Origin: Gammaproteobacteria bacterium
GTDB lineage: Bacteria; Pseudomonadota; Gammaproteobacteria; J113
Direction: 5' to 3'
NCBI GenBank assembly: GCA_003694425.1
Contig: RFJX01000116.1
Span: forward strand, 1-14,422
DNA: 14,422 bases
The notes beneath the pieces were generated by a model. The model had not been told where the DNA came from, searched no databases, and was given only the letters and a program-made list of their open reading frames with translations. Made by a program: the position numbers and the translations under genes. Below are positions 1 to 7,177 of this stretch, piece by piece (positions within the stretch are counted from its first letter, which is position 1; each line of letters begins with the position of its first letter).

Positions 1-471
1 CAGCAGCGCTCCGTTCAGCGTGAAGCGGGACTCCTCGGCAGCGATGGCGAAGATCGTCCTGGAAATCATCGAGGCCAGCAGGCTCACCGGGAGGTCGAAG
101 AAGGGGCAGGAGGAGGCGACGCAGCCGCCGATGGTGGCGGCATTGATTACCTGGACCGGTGGATAGCCCAGGGCATCGCCGATCGCCGCGGTGCCGGCCC
201 CGTTGCGCAGGAATGGTACTTCGAGCAACTGGCGAAAGCGCACCGTGCCGCCGAAGGAGAGGCCGTCCGGGCGTTCCTCGATGCCGTCGAGGCCGAGCCC
301 CGTGAGGTCGATCAGGGTTTCCACCCCGGCCAGCAGTCCCCTCGTCCCGAGCCCATGCAGGAAGGTCCCGCCGGAGACCAGCAGCGCGGAATCCTCATGC
401 TCGCTCAGGAGCCTGGCGACCTCCCCGGGTTCCGAGGGACGGTGATAGGCACGAACACTGCTCAACCCCAT
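1..471 (-). CDS. FAD-binding subunit of a second molybdenum hydroxylase (partial, 3' end outside window)
   Basis: The minus strand is open from an ATG at 471 to the window edge, giving the first 157 residues. They match the N-terminal FAD domain of the xanthine dehydrogenase/CoxM medium subunit. An ALLVSGGTFLHGLGTRG segment (about residues 29-44) sits where the family has its AGGQSL flavin loop. It is followed by ETLIDLTGL (51-59) and then NAATIGGCVASS (110-121), which corresponds to the second FAD-binding TIGG motif. In the family this subunit passes electrons from the 2Fe-2S clusters to FAD. A good Shine-Dalgarno (AGGGGAG, about 6 nt upstream) supports the start. The protein is clearly different from the FAD subunit starting at 950, so this is a second, divergently transcribed hydroxylase locus. 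Its partner subunits should lie left of the window. The family call is firm, the substrate unknown. Confidence 0.85.
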   Translation of the reverse strand, partial: MGLSSVRAYHRPSEPGEVARLLSEHEDSALLVSGGTFLHGLGTRGLLAGVETLIDLTGLGLDGIEERPDGLSFGGTVRFRQLLEVPFLRNGAGTAAIGDALGYPPVQVINAATIGGCVASSCPFFDLPVSLLASMISRTIFAIAAEESRFTLNGALL

Positions 472-629
472 GGTCTTCTCCCCTGGCCGGTTGCCATCTC
501 CCGGCAGCGCGACGCGGGGACGCCCGCCGGCCGGAAGACACCTGGATGCCTGCACTGCCCCGGGAAAGGCCGCCCGTCCATGTACGGCAAATCGGAGTCT
601 GCAGCGCGGTCGCATCCCGTTCGTCTCTG

Positions 630-658
630 AGGCTAGGAGAGAAGATCGGCTTTGTCAA
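630..658 (-). promoter_or_regulatory. Candidate sigma-70 promoter for the leftward hydroxylase gene
   Basis: On the minus strand a perfect TTGACA -35 box (658 to 653) is followed after 17 bp by TAGCCT (635 to 630), a weak -10 box that keeps the TA...T core. Transcription would start near 623 and give a leader of about 150 nt before the ATG at 471. The -35 box touches the inverted repeat at 658-671. This is a motif match only. Confidence 0.35.
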
Positions 659-671
659 TACGGTTGCGTAT
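658..671. promoter_or_regulatory. Candidate operator: 14-bp inverted repeat between divergent promoters
   Basis: ATACG-GTTG-CGTAT is a perfect 5-bp inverted repeat with a 4-bp centre. It adjoins the TTGACA box of the leftward promoter and lies about 20 bp upstream of the TATACT box of the rightward one. The size and ATACG/CGTAT style resemble TetR-family operators, but no regulator gene is visible in the window. Confidence 0.3.
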
Positions 672-697
672 GTTTTCTCCCGGATCTGGTCTATACT
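669..697 (+). promoter_or_regulatory. Weak candidate promoter for the rightward hydroxylase operon
   Basis: TATACT at 692-697 is a good -10 hexamer. The best-spaced -35 candidate (TATGTT, 669-674, 17-bp spacer) is poor, so an activator would be expected if this is used. The next gene starts at 950, implying a leader of about 250 nt. Confidence 0.25.
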
Positions 698-949
698 TGA
701 GCGAAAATGATGCGCAGACTCCTGCCATAGCCGGGATCCTGGACGAAAGGCACGTGACTGATTCCAGACAGAATAATCGTTGCGCAAGGCGTCTTTTCAC
801 CCTGTCACCGCGCAGCCTGAAGAGGCGGCGAAGAGCGGCCCGGACCGCCCCGGAGACGTTCCCCGATGCATGCCTTCACGAACGTATCCGCAGCCCCGCC
901 TCCTCGCCCGGCGCCCCCCTCTCCGCCACCACCTTGAGGAGCTGAAACC

Positions 950-1846
950 ATGTATCCAGCCCCCTTCCGCTATCACCGTCCCGCCACGCTCGAAGATGCC
1001 ATGGCCCTGCTCGCCAGGCTCGGTGACGGGGCCCGCCCCCTCGCCGGCGGTCAGTCCCTGCTCCCGATCCTCAAGCTGCGGATGGACGAACCGACCGACC
1101 TGGTCGATATCGCCCGGATCCCGGGGATGCGCCACATCGATGGGCAAGGGGAGTCGATCCGGATCGGCGCCCTGGCCACCCATGCCCGGATCGCGGTTTC
1201 CGAGGTCGCCTCCCGCTTTCCCATCGTCCAGGACTGCGCCACCGGCATCGCCGACGCGCAGGTACGGGCACGTGGCACCATCGGCGGTTCGGTCTCCACG
1301 GCCGATCCGAGCTGCGACTGGCCGACCATGCTCCAGGTGCTGGACGCGGAGGTGGCATGCCGTGGTCCCCGCGGCGAACGGGTGGTCGGGATCCGCGACT
1401 TCTTCCGGGATGCCTATACGACCGCCCTGGAAGAGGGGGAACTGGTGACCGAGATCCGTTTCCGGGCCCCCCCGGCCGGCAGCGGCGGGGCCTATCTCGG
1501 CTTCAAGAAGGCGGCCCCGGCCTATCCGGCGGCGACGGTGGGGGTTCACCTCGGCCTCGCCGACGGACAGGTCTGTCGCCAGGCGCGCCTGGTCCTCGGC
1601 TGTGCTGGACCCCGCCCGGTCCAGTCCCGCGAGGCGGAGCAGGAGCTGGAGGGGAAGGACCTGAACAGGGACAACCTGCGCCGGGCCGCGGAGGCCATCA
1701 TCTCCTGTTCGGATCCACCTTCGGACAGCCGCGGTTCGGCTGCCTTCAAGCGCACCATGCTGCACTCGCTGTTCATGAGGGCCGCGGAGATCGCCATCCG
1801 GCGGGCCCGCGGCGAAACGGTCAAGGGGGGGACCCTCTATGTCTGA
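950..1846 (+). CDS. Molybdenum hydroxylase, FAD-binding medium subunit (CoxM-like)
   Basis: This 298-residue protein has the usual length and layout of the xanthine dehydrogenase/CO dehydrogenase medium subunit. The flavin loop [14 protein letters not shown] spans residues 31-44, [11 protein letters not shown] follows (50-60), and the second FAD motif [16 protein letters not shown] is at 109-124. The C-terminal CO dehydrogenase flavoprotein domain follows (about 175-285). In the complex it takes electrons from the 2Fe-2S clusters onto FAD and hands them to an acceptor. The ATG at 950 is preceded by a GAGGAG ribosome site about 8 nt away. It overlaps the next gene by 8 bp (TGA at 1844-1846, ATG at 1839), which indicates translational coupling. 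It is the first gene of the three-gene operon ending at 5408. The family call is secure; the substrate cannot be inferred from this subunit. Confidence 0.93.
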   Translation: MYPAPFRYHRPATLEDAMALLARLGDGARPLAGGQSLLPILKLRMDEPTDLVDIARIPGMRHIDGQGESIRIGALATHARIAVSEVASRFPIVQDCATGIADAQVRARGTIGGSVSTADPSCDWPTMLQVLDAEVACRGPRGERVVGIRDFFRDAYTTALEEGELVTEIRFRAPPAGSGGAYLGFKKAAPAYPAATVGVHLGLADGQVCRQARLVLGCAGPRPVQSREAEQELEGKDLNRDNLRRAAEAIISCSDPPSDSRGSAAFKRTMLHSLFMRAAEIAIRRARGETVKGGTLYV

Positions 1847-2330
1847 GACGACTACCGGGCGCGTTCCGGTCACCATCACCGTCAACGGCCAGCCCTGCAC
1901 GCGCGAAATCGAGCCGCGGCTGCTCCTGGTCGAATTCCTGCGTCGCGAACTCGGGCTCACCGGCACCCATATCGGCTGTGACACCAGCTTCTGCGGGGCC
2001 TGTACCGTGATCCTGGACGGCGATGCGGTGAAGTCCTGTACCCTGCTCGCGGTCCAGGCGGACGGGAGCGAGGTCATCACCGTCGAGGGGCTGGAAGGCG
2101 AAGAGGGCCTGCACCCCCTGCAGCAGGCATTCTCCGAGCACCACGGCCTGCAGTGCGGATACTGCACCCCGGGGATGCTGATGTCCTCCCTGGCCCTGCT
2201 GGCGGAGAACCCCGATCCCGGGATCGAGGAGATACGCAAGCGCCTGGGCGGCAATGTCTGTCGCTGCACCGGGTACCAGAACATCATCCGGGCGGTGCAG
2301 GCGGCCGCCAGGGCCCTGCGGGAGGAATGA
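1839..2330 (+). CDS. Molybdenum hydroxylase, 2Fe-2S small subunit (CoxS-like)
   Basis: This 163-residue protein is a complete small subunit with both iron-sulfur clusters. The N-terminal plant-type ferredoxin domain has C47, C52, C55 and C67 ([16 protein letters not shown], then SC). The C-terminal four-helix domain has C106 and C109 ([10 protein letters not shown]) and C141 and C143 ([11 protein letters not shown]). Gln105 next to C106 is the residue that in family members contacts the molybdopterin cytosine dinucleotide cofactor. The subunit relays electrons from the molybdenum centre to FAD. It overlaps the upstream FAD-subunit gene by 8 bp and is separated from the large-subunit gene by 3 bp, so all three are one transcription unit. 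Length and motifs are canonical and nothing is missing. Confidence 0.96.
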   Translation: MSETTTGRVPVTITVNGQPCTREIEPRLLLVEFLRRELGLTGTHIGCDTSFCGACTVILDGDAVKSCTLLAVQADGSEVITVEGLEGEEGLHPLQQAFSEHHGLQCGYCTPGMLMSSLALLAENPDPGIEEIRKRLGGNVCRCTGYQNIIRAVQAAARALREE

Positions 2331-2333
2331 CCG

Positions 2334-5300
2334 ATGGAGATGAGATTCGACGGTGAATTCAGGATCCCCATGCCCCGGCAGGAGGTCTTCGAGCTGCTCT
2401 CCGATCCTGAAAAGTTCGCCCCCCTGCTGCCCAATTTCCACGGCCTCGAGCGCAGGGACGAGCGCCGTTCCAATCTCCGGGTCAAGGTGGGGATCGGCAA
2501 GATCAGGGCCGTGGCCTCGACCGAACTGATCCTCGAGGAGGCGACCGCGCCCGACACCATCCGCTACCTCGGCAAGGGCAACGTGCTCCAGGGCGCTTAC
2601 CAGATGAACGCCGCCTTCCACCTGCTCGAGGACGGGGACGGCACCCTGGTCCGCTGGGAAGGGGTGTCCCAGCTCTCCGGCCGCATCCTCTCCATCGCCG
2701 GTGGCGGACTGCGCGGTTACGCCGAAAAGGAGATCAGCTCTGTGATCAACGGCCTCCAGCAGGCCCTCTCCCCCGAGGCGAGGGCCGCCAGAGAGGCCCG
2801 GCCGGCTCGCCCGGCCGGGGGCTGGCTGCAGCGTCTGCTGCAGTTCCTCTTCGGTCGCCGGGAAGAGGCCGCCGCACCGGTGGCTGCGGAAGGGACCGCG
2901 GTGGAACCGCCACCCCTGGCGCCCCATCCCGAGGAGCTCGTCCCCATCCGGGAGGAGGCGAAGCAACGAATCTCCAGGGTGCTGGAGGTCCCGCGCGGAA
3001 TGCCCGCCGGCGGACGCAAGGAGGACCAGCGGCTGGTCCGGGGCAAGGGGCTCTATGTCGACGACAACCAGCCCTGTGGCCTGCTCCACATGGCCCTGGT
3101 GCGTTCCCCCCATGCCCATGCCCGGATCCTCGGCGTCGATACCCGGGCGGCGGAGACGATGCCCGGCGTGGTCTGCGTCCTCACCGGCGAGGAGGTCGCC
3201 GGGATGACCCAGCCCTTTCTCCAGATTGGCCCCGAACCGAGCGCGAACATCCGGGACTACTGCCTGGCGGTGGAGAAGGTCCTCTACCAGGGAGACCCGG
3301 TGGCGGCGGTCGTCGCCGAGACCATCGAGCAGGCGGTGGACGCGGCCCAGCGGGTCGAGGTGGACTACGAGCCACTGCCGGCGGTGGTCCGCTGCGAGGA
3401 GGCGCTGAAGGACGAAGTGCTGCTGCACGAGCACGTTGGGACCAATCTGACCTGGCAGGGGGTCTATGAATACGGGGACGTGGAGCGGGCCTTCGAGGAG
3501 GCGGCGCACGTGGTCCGGATCGACCATCTGCGGTTCCACCGCTTCAGCAGCACGCCGCTGGAGACCAACGCGGTCGTCGCCACCTGGGATCAGCGTGACC
3601 GGCTCGATTTCATCGGCAACACCGCCATGACCGTGCCCCTGACCATGATCGCCACCGCGCTGGGCGTGCGCATGGACCACATCCGTCTGCGGACCCACGA
3701 CATCGGCGGGAGCTTCGGCAACAAGATCAACAACTATCCCTACATGACCCTGGCCGCCCTGGCCTCGCGCAAGGCGGGAGGCAGGCCGGTGAAGTGGGTC
3801 GAGACCCGGAGCGAATACATGCAGGCGGGGGGGCACGGGAGCGAGCGCGACTACTTCGATACCGAGGTGGCGCTGGACGAGAACGGCGTCATCACCGCCC
3901 TGCGCTCGCGTCACGTCGACGACTGCGGCGCCTATCCCCGCTACGAGCCGCTGGGCTGCGTGATCTGGTCCCAGGTCCTGCCGGCCAGCTACAAGCTGCG
4001 CAATGTCCGCATCGACTTCAGCCAGGTGGTCACCAACAAGGGCCCCTGCGCGCCCAACCGCGGCTATTCCCGCCTGCCTCACATGTGGTTCATGGAGCGG
4101 GTCATCGACATCTGCGCCCATGAGCTCGGCATCGAGGCCGACGAGATGCGCCTGCGCAACTACATCGAGGAGTTCCCCTACACCACGCCCAACGGCTGCG
4201 TCTACGATTCGGGCGACCTGCCGGCGATGCTGGCCAGGGCCAAGGAACTCATCGGCTGGGACGAGTGGAAGCGCCGGCAGGCCGAGGCGCGGGCCGAGGG
4301 ACGGCTGATCGGCGTCGGGATCGGCACCACCCTCGATTCCGGCACCAACAACTTCGCCCAGTCCAGGATCATCAACCCCTTCCTCCCCTTCTCGGGCAAT
4401 TCGCAGATGGCGAACGTCAAGCTGGACCTGGACGGATCGGTCTCGGTGAGCGTGGGCTCCTTCCCCCAGGGCCAGGGCCATGAGACCACCTCTGCCCAGG
4501 TGGTCGCGGAGGTCCTCGGGATCAGCCCCGACTGCATCGACGTGAAGCCGGGCTTCGATACCGAGCGCAACACCCATACCGGTACCTGCGGCACCTACGC
4601 GAGCCAGTTCGCGGTGACCGGGCTGACGGCGGTCCACGGCGCCGCGACCCGGCTGAAGGAACAGATGCAACGCCTGGCGGCCCATGCGCTGGAGGCGCGC
4701 GAGGAGGAGCTGGAATTCGGCATGGGCGAGCAGGGTCCGGAGGTAAGGGTGGCGGGCAGCGACCGCTCCATCAACTACTGGGCGCTCTCCAACCTGGCCA
4801 ACTACAACACCGCCACCCTCCCCGAGGAGCTGCGCGAGATCACCCTCAACGCCACCTACAAGTACACGCCTCCGTTCGAGGTACCCGATACCGGGAGGAA
4901 ATACGGCAACCTGACCCTGACCTATGCCCTCCAGCTGCACATCGCGGTGGTCGAGGTCGACCCGGAGACCTGCCATGTCCGGATCCTCGATTACGCCATC
5001 GTCGACGACTGCGGCAAGGTGATCAATCACATGATCGTGGCCGGTCAGGTGCACGGAGCCACCGCGCACGGGCTGGGGGCCGCCCTGCTGGAGACCATGC
5101 CCTACGACGAGGCGGGCAATGTCCTGTCGGGCTCCTTCACCGACTATGCCCCCATCACCATAAACAACATGCCGCTGCTGAAGAACGTGAACATGGAGAC
5201 GCCGTCACCCTTCACCTACAGCGGTGCCAAGGGGATGGGCGAAGGAGGCGGGGCGCCGCTGCATACCATCTGTGCGGCCCTCCAGGATGCCCTGCGTGAT

Positions 5301-5408
5301 CGCGGCGTGGTCATCGGCAACTCCCACAACTCACCGATGGCCCTGTACGACTACATCCGGCAGGGCGGAGGGGTGAAGGTGGAGGTGGAGCACCGCCAGA
5401 GTGCCTGA
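2334..5408 (+). CDS. CoxG-like SRPBCC domain fused to molybdopterin-binding large subunit of a molybdenum hydroxylase
   Basis: At 1024 residues this is longer than a usual large subunit (about 770-800). Residues 1-145 form a CoxG-type SRPBCC domain (IPMPRQEVFELLSDPEKFAP near the start). Residues 150-220 are a linker with an amphipathic stretch, GWLQRLLQFLFGRR (163-176), and a Pro/Ala-rich part. Residues 221-1024 are the aldehyde oxidase/xanthine dehydrogenase fold. It has RLVRGKGLYVDD (233-244), the GGSFGNK molybdopterin loop (458-464), GQGHETTSAQ (713-722), and GAKGMGEGG (964-972) with E970 as the expected catalytic base. The active-site loop reads TNKGPCAPNRGYSRLP (567-582). It lacks the RCSFR loop of true CO dehydrogenase and the usual RGxGRPE form, so an organic substrate is likely. 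The gene starts 3 bp after the small subunit. CoxG proteins have been reported to bind quinone for CO dehydrogenase, so the fusion could link the enzyme to the membrane (inference). Confidence 0.92.
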   Translation: MEMRFDGEFRIPMPRQEVFELLSDPEKFAPLLPNFHGLERRDERRSNLRVKVGIGKIRAVASTELILEEATAPDTIRYLGKGNVLQGAYQMNAAFHLLEDGDGTLVRWEGVSQLSGRILSIAGGGLRGYAEKEISSVINGLQQALSPEARAAREARPARPAGGWLQRLLQFLFGRREEAAAPVAAEGTAVEPPPLAPHPEELVPIREEAKQRISRVLEVPRGMPAGGRKEDQRLVRGKGLYVDDNQPCGLLHMALVRSPHAHARILGVDTRAAETMPGVVCVLTGEEVAGMTQPFLQIGPEPSANIRDYCLAVEKVLYQGDPVAAVVAETIEQAVDAAQRVEVDYEPLPAVVRCEEALKDEVLLHEHVGTNLTWQGVYEYGDVERAFEEAAHVVRIDHLRFHRFSSTPLETNAVVATWDQRDRLDFIGNTAMTVPLTMIATALGVRMDHIRLRTHDIGGSFGNKINNYPYMTLAALASRKAGGRPVKWVETRSEYMQAGGHGSERDYFDTEVALDENGVITALRSRHVDDCGAYPRYEPLGCVIWSQVLPASYKLRNVRIDFSQVVTNKGPCAPNRGYSRLPHMWFMERVIDICAHELGIEADEMRLRNYIEEFPYTTPNGCVYDSGDLPAMLARAKELIGWDEWKRRQAEARAEGRLIGVGIGTTLDSGTNNFAQSRIINPFLPFSGNSQMANVKLDLDGSVSVSVGSFPQGQGHETTSAQVVAEVLGISPDCIDVKPGFDTERNTHTGTCGTYASQFAVTGLTAVHGAATRLKEQMQRLAAHALEAREEELEFGMGEQGPEVRVAGSDRSINYWALSNLANYNTATLPEELREITLNATYKYTPPFEVPDTGRKYGNLTLTYALQLHIAVVEVDPETCHVRILDYAIVDDCGKVINHMIVAGQVHGATAHGLGAALLETMPYDEAGNVLSGSFTDYAPITINNMPLLKNVNMETPSPFTYSGAKGMGEGGGAPLHTICAALQDALRDRGVVIGNSHNSPMALYDYIRQGGGVKVEVEHRQSA

Positions 5409-5444
5409 GCCGGCTCCGGGTGTGCCCGATGCCCGGGCGCGGGG

Positions 5445-6074
5445 TCAGGCCAGCAGGCGCCTCGCATATCCCCTGCTGAGCCCCCCCCGGCCCTGCCGGG
5501 CCAGCCAGCAGAGGTCTTCCGGCCGGTCGATGTCACGGGAGAGTCCCGGGAGGTCCAGCACCCGGACCTCCACGCCCCGCTCCAGCGCCGCCTGCCGGTG
5601 GCGCGAGAGGCTCCGGTCGCCGAAGAGGAGCGGCATGGGCAGCGGGGGTTCGAACAGCAGGGCGTTGGTCCCGCCGTCACATGCCGCCGGACACATGACC
5701 AGCCCCCCTCCACGATGCGCCCCGGCCAGCTCGCGGAGTTCCGCGGGGGAGAGAAGCGGCACATCGGCCGGAAGGATCAGGACCGGTTCTCCCGGGCGCA
5801 GCGGAAGCAGCTCCAGGGCCCGGGTCAGATCGGCCGCGTGACCGCGCTCGCGGGAGAGCGGCAGCAGCCGGATCTTCCCCTCTCCCGCCAGCGGGACCAG
5901 CCCGGGTTCACTGCCGACCAGCCAGATCTCGGAGACCAGGGAGGAGGAACACAGGGTGTCCAGCACGTCGTGCAGCAGCAGGCTCGCCAGATGCGCCCGC
6001 TGTGCCGGTTCGAGGACCCCGGAGAGGCGGCTCTTGGCGCGGTCGAAGCACTTTACCGGCAACAGGACGCGCAT
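5445..6074 (-). CDS. cofC: 2-phospho-L-lactate guanylyltransferase family protein (CofC)
   Basis: CofC activates 2-phospho-L-lactate, phosphoenolpyruvate or 3-phosphoglycerate (depending on lineage) with GTP for F420 side-chain assembly. From the ATG at 6074 the 209-residue protein starts with the family's first strand, MRVLLPVKCFDRAKSRLSGVL. It continues with the nucleotidyltransferase metal site LPADVPLLS, the CDGGTNALLF substrate motif, FGDRSLSRH, and the closing motif GLSRDIDRPEDL. Two upstream in-frame ATGs exist (6122 and 6158). The one at 6158 lies 33 bp from the cofD stop and would add 28 residues unlike the family. I prefer 6074 on homology, although its ribosome site is weak. It follows cofD on the same strand and ends 36 bp from the convergent hydroxylase operon. 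The sequence alone does not settle which three-carbon acid it uses. Confidence 0.88.
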   Translation of the reverse strand: MRVLLPVKCFDRAKSRLSGVLEPAQRAHLASLLLHDVLDTLCSSSLVSEIWLVGSEPGLVPLAGEGKIRLLPLSRERGHAADLTRALELLPLRPGEPVLILPADVPLLSPAELRELAGAHRGGGLVMCPAACDGGTNALLFEPPLPMPLLFGDRSLSRHRQAALERGVEVRVLDLPGLSRDIDRPEDLCWLARQGRGGLSRGYARRLLA

Positions 6075-6191
6075 CGTGCCAGCCCGGAGAGAACCGGAAG
6101 AGGTGGTGGTCGGACGGTTCATGCCGTGAGCTCGGAAGACTCCCGAAGCATCGGCCATCGAAACCTGAAGCGGAGAGACACGATCACCATG

Positions 6192-7154
6192 CTAGCCCCT
6201 TTCCAGCGTCGCGGCGAAACGCAGGGTCGCCGCCGCGAGGTCGATGCGGTCCTGCAGGGTGTGCATCACGGTATCCGTCACCAGGACCGGAATGCCGGAC
6301 CGTTCGATCACCGGTGCCAGGGCCGCATCCGCGGCATCGATCACCAGCCCGTCGGCAAGGTCGGCATAGAGCGCGGCGATGGCCTCCACCCCGGAGTCCA
6401 TGCCCAGCTCGCGCATCATCTTGGCTGTCGGTCCCTTGATCGCCTCGCCGCCGACCACGGGCGAGACCACCACCAGCGGGGCCCGCAGCTCCCCGAGCGC
6501 CTCCCTCACCCCCTGCAGGGAGAGTATCGGCAGGATACTGAGGAAGGGATTGGAGGGACAGACGACCACCGCACCGGGCCCCGGGTCCCGGAGCGCGGTG
6601 AGGAAGCGGCCGGAAGGCCGGGCTCGCTCCGCGCCCCGGTAGTGGACCGCCCGGACTACCGGGGCGCAGCGATGGCGGACGAAGTATTCCTGGAACGGGA
6701 GCACCCCCTGATCCGTCTCCACCATGGTACTCACCGGATCGTCGCTCATGGGCCAGATCAGCCCGGGCAGCCCGAAACGCGCGCACAGCTCGGCCGTCAC
6801 CTCGCTCAGGGTGGCGCCCTCCTTCAGCCGCAGGGTGCGCAGCACATGGACCGCGAGGTCGTGGTCCCCCAGCCGGAACCAGGTCTCGAGACCGAGCTCT
6901 GCACAGGCCTCCATGTAGCTCCAGGTCTCCCCTTCCCTGCCCCAGCCGAGCTCCCGGTTGTTGAGCCCGGCCAGGGTGTAGATCAGGGTGTCCACATCGG
7001 GAGAGATGTGCAGCCCGTGGTGGACGAAATCATCGCCGGTGTTGGCGATGATGGCCAGCCCTCCCTCGCCTACGAGACGATGAAGGCCGAGCGCCAGCTT
7101 GGCGCCGCCGACACCACCGGAGAGGGCGACGACCCTCTCAGCCCCGCCCCGCAT
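6192..7154 (-). CDS. cofD: 2-phospho-L-lactate transferase (CofD/FbiA)
   Basis: CofD transfers the activated phospholactyl-type group from the CofC product to the deazaflavin Fo, giving F420-0 or dehydro-F420-0. The 320-residue protein has the typical N-terminal loop ALSGGVGGAKLALGL (10-24) and the NTGDDF motif (38-43). It also has DVDTLIYTLAG, WFRLGDHDLA, PMSDDPVSTMV, CPSNPFLSI and the late GEAIKGPTAKMM motif. All are hallmarks of this family, and the length is normal. A GTG at 7157 lies directly before the chosen ATG at 7154. The ATG has a GGAAGG ribosome site (7166-7161) at 6-nt spacing and is therefore preferred. It begins 23 bp from the oppositely oriented cofE start and runs into cofC. 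Any promoter of its own would have to lie within the cofE coding region or further upstream. Confidence 0.95.
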   Translation of the reverse strand: MRGGAERVVALSGGVGGAKLALGLHRLVGEGGLAIIANTGDDFVHHGLHISPDVDTLIYTLAGLNNRELGWGREGETWSYMEACAELGLETWFRLGDHDLAVHVLRTLRLKEGATLSEVTAELCARFGLPGLIWPMSDDPVSTMVETDQGVLPFQEYFVRHRCAPVVRAVHYRGAERARPSGRFLTALRDPGPGAVVVCPSNPFLSILPILSLQGVREALGELRAPLVVVSPVVGGEAIKGPTAKMMRELGMDSGVEAIAALYADLADGLVIDAADAALAPVIERSGIPVLVTDTVMHTLQDRIDLAAATLRFAATLERG

Positions 7155-7177
7155 CACCCACCTTCCAGGAGTTCACC
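7155..7177. promoter_or_regulatory. Back-to-back ribosome binding sites between cofD and cofE
   Basis: Only 23 bp separate the two divergent start codons. CCTTCC at 7161-7166 reads as GGAAGG for cofD, and AGGAG at 7167-7171 serves cofE. Each has 6-nt spacing to its ATG. They adjoin without a gap, which decides both starts and leaves no room for a promoter between the genes. Confidence 0.7.

Larger units (their letters stand above)
472..949. other. Divergent intergenic region between two molybdenum hydroxylase loci
   Basis: This 478-bp stretch separates the leftward FAD subunit (start 471) from the rightward FAD subunit (start 950). Short reading frames cross it, but none has a convincing start, ribosome site or recognisable product. 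It holds candidate promoter elements on both strands and a small inverted repeat at 658-671, each listed separately. The rightward leader would be about 250 nt if the candidate promoter at 692-697 is used. No clear riboswitch or terminator was recognised. Confidence 0.6.

Noticed and set aside
749..770. A GGCACG stretch reminiscent of a sigma-54 -24 element
   Set aside because: No TTGC-type -12 element follows at the required spacing.
652..945. A 97-codon plus-strand frame in the divergent intergenic region
   Set aside because: It starts at TTG without a ribosome site and is Arg/Pro/Ser-rich. Nothing suggests a real small protein.
797..2560. A 587-codon minus-strand frame across the FAD and 2Fe-2S subunit genes
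   Set aside because: It is the antisense shadow of clearly conserved genes, with compositionally biased sequence and no domain.
1821..5069. A 1082-codon open frame on the minus strand opposite the hydroxylase genes
   Set aside because: It is antisense to three genes with complete family motifs. Its product is low-complexity Gly/His/Arg/Asp-rich and matches nothing recognisable. Long antisense frames are expected at this GC content.
2334..5408. The large subunit as a true aerobic CO dehydrogenase (CoxL)
   Set aside because: The AYRCSFR-type loop with the essential Cys is absent. The corresponding loop is CAPNRGYSRLP, so CO oxidation is not supported.
5409..5444. A possible terminator between the hydroxylase operon and cofC
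   Set aside because: The GC-rich gap has short self-complementary pieces such as GAGCCGGCTC but no stem-loop with a T-tract on either strand.
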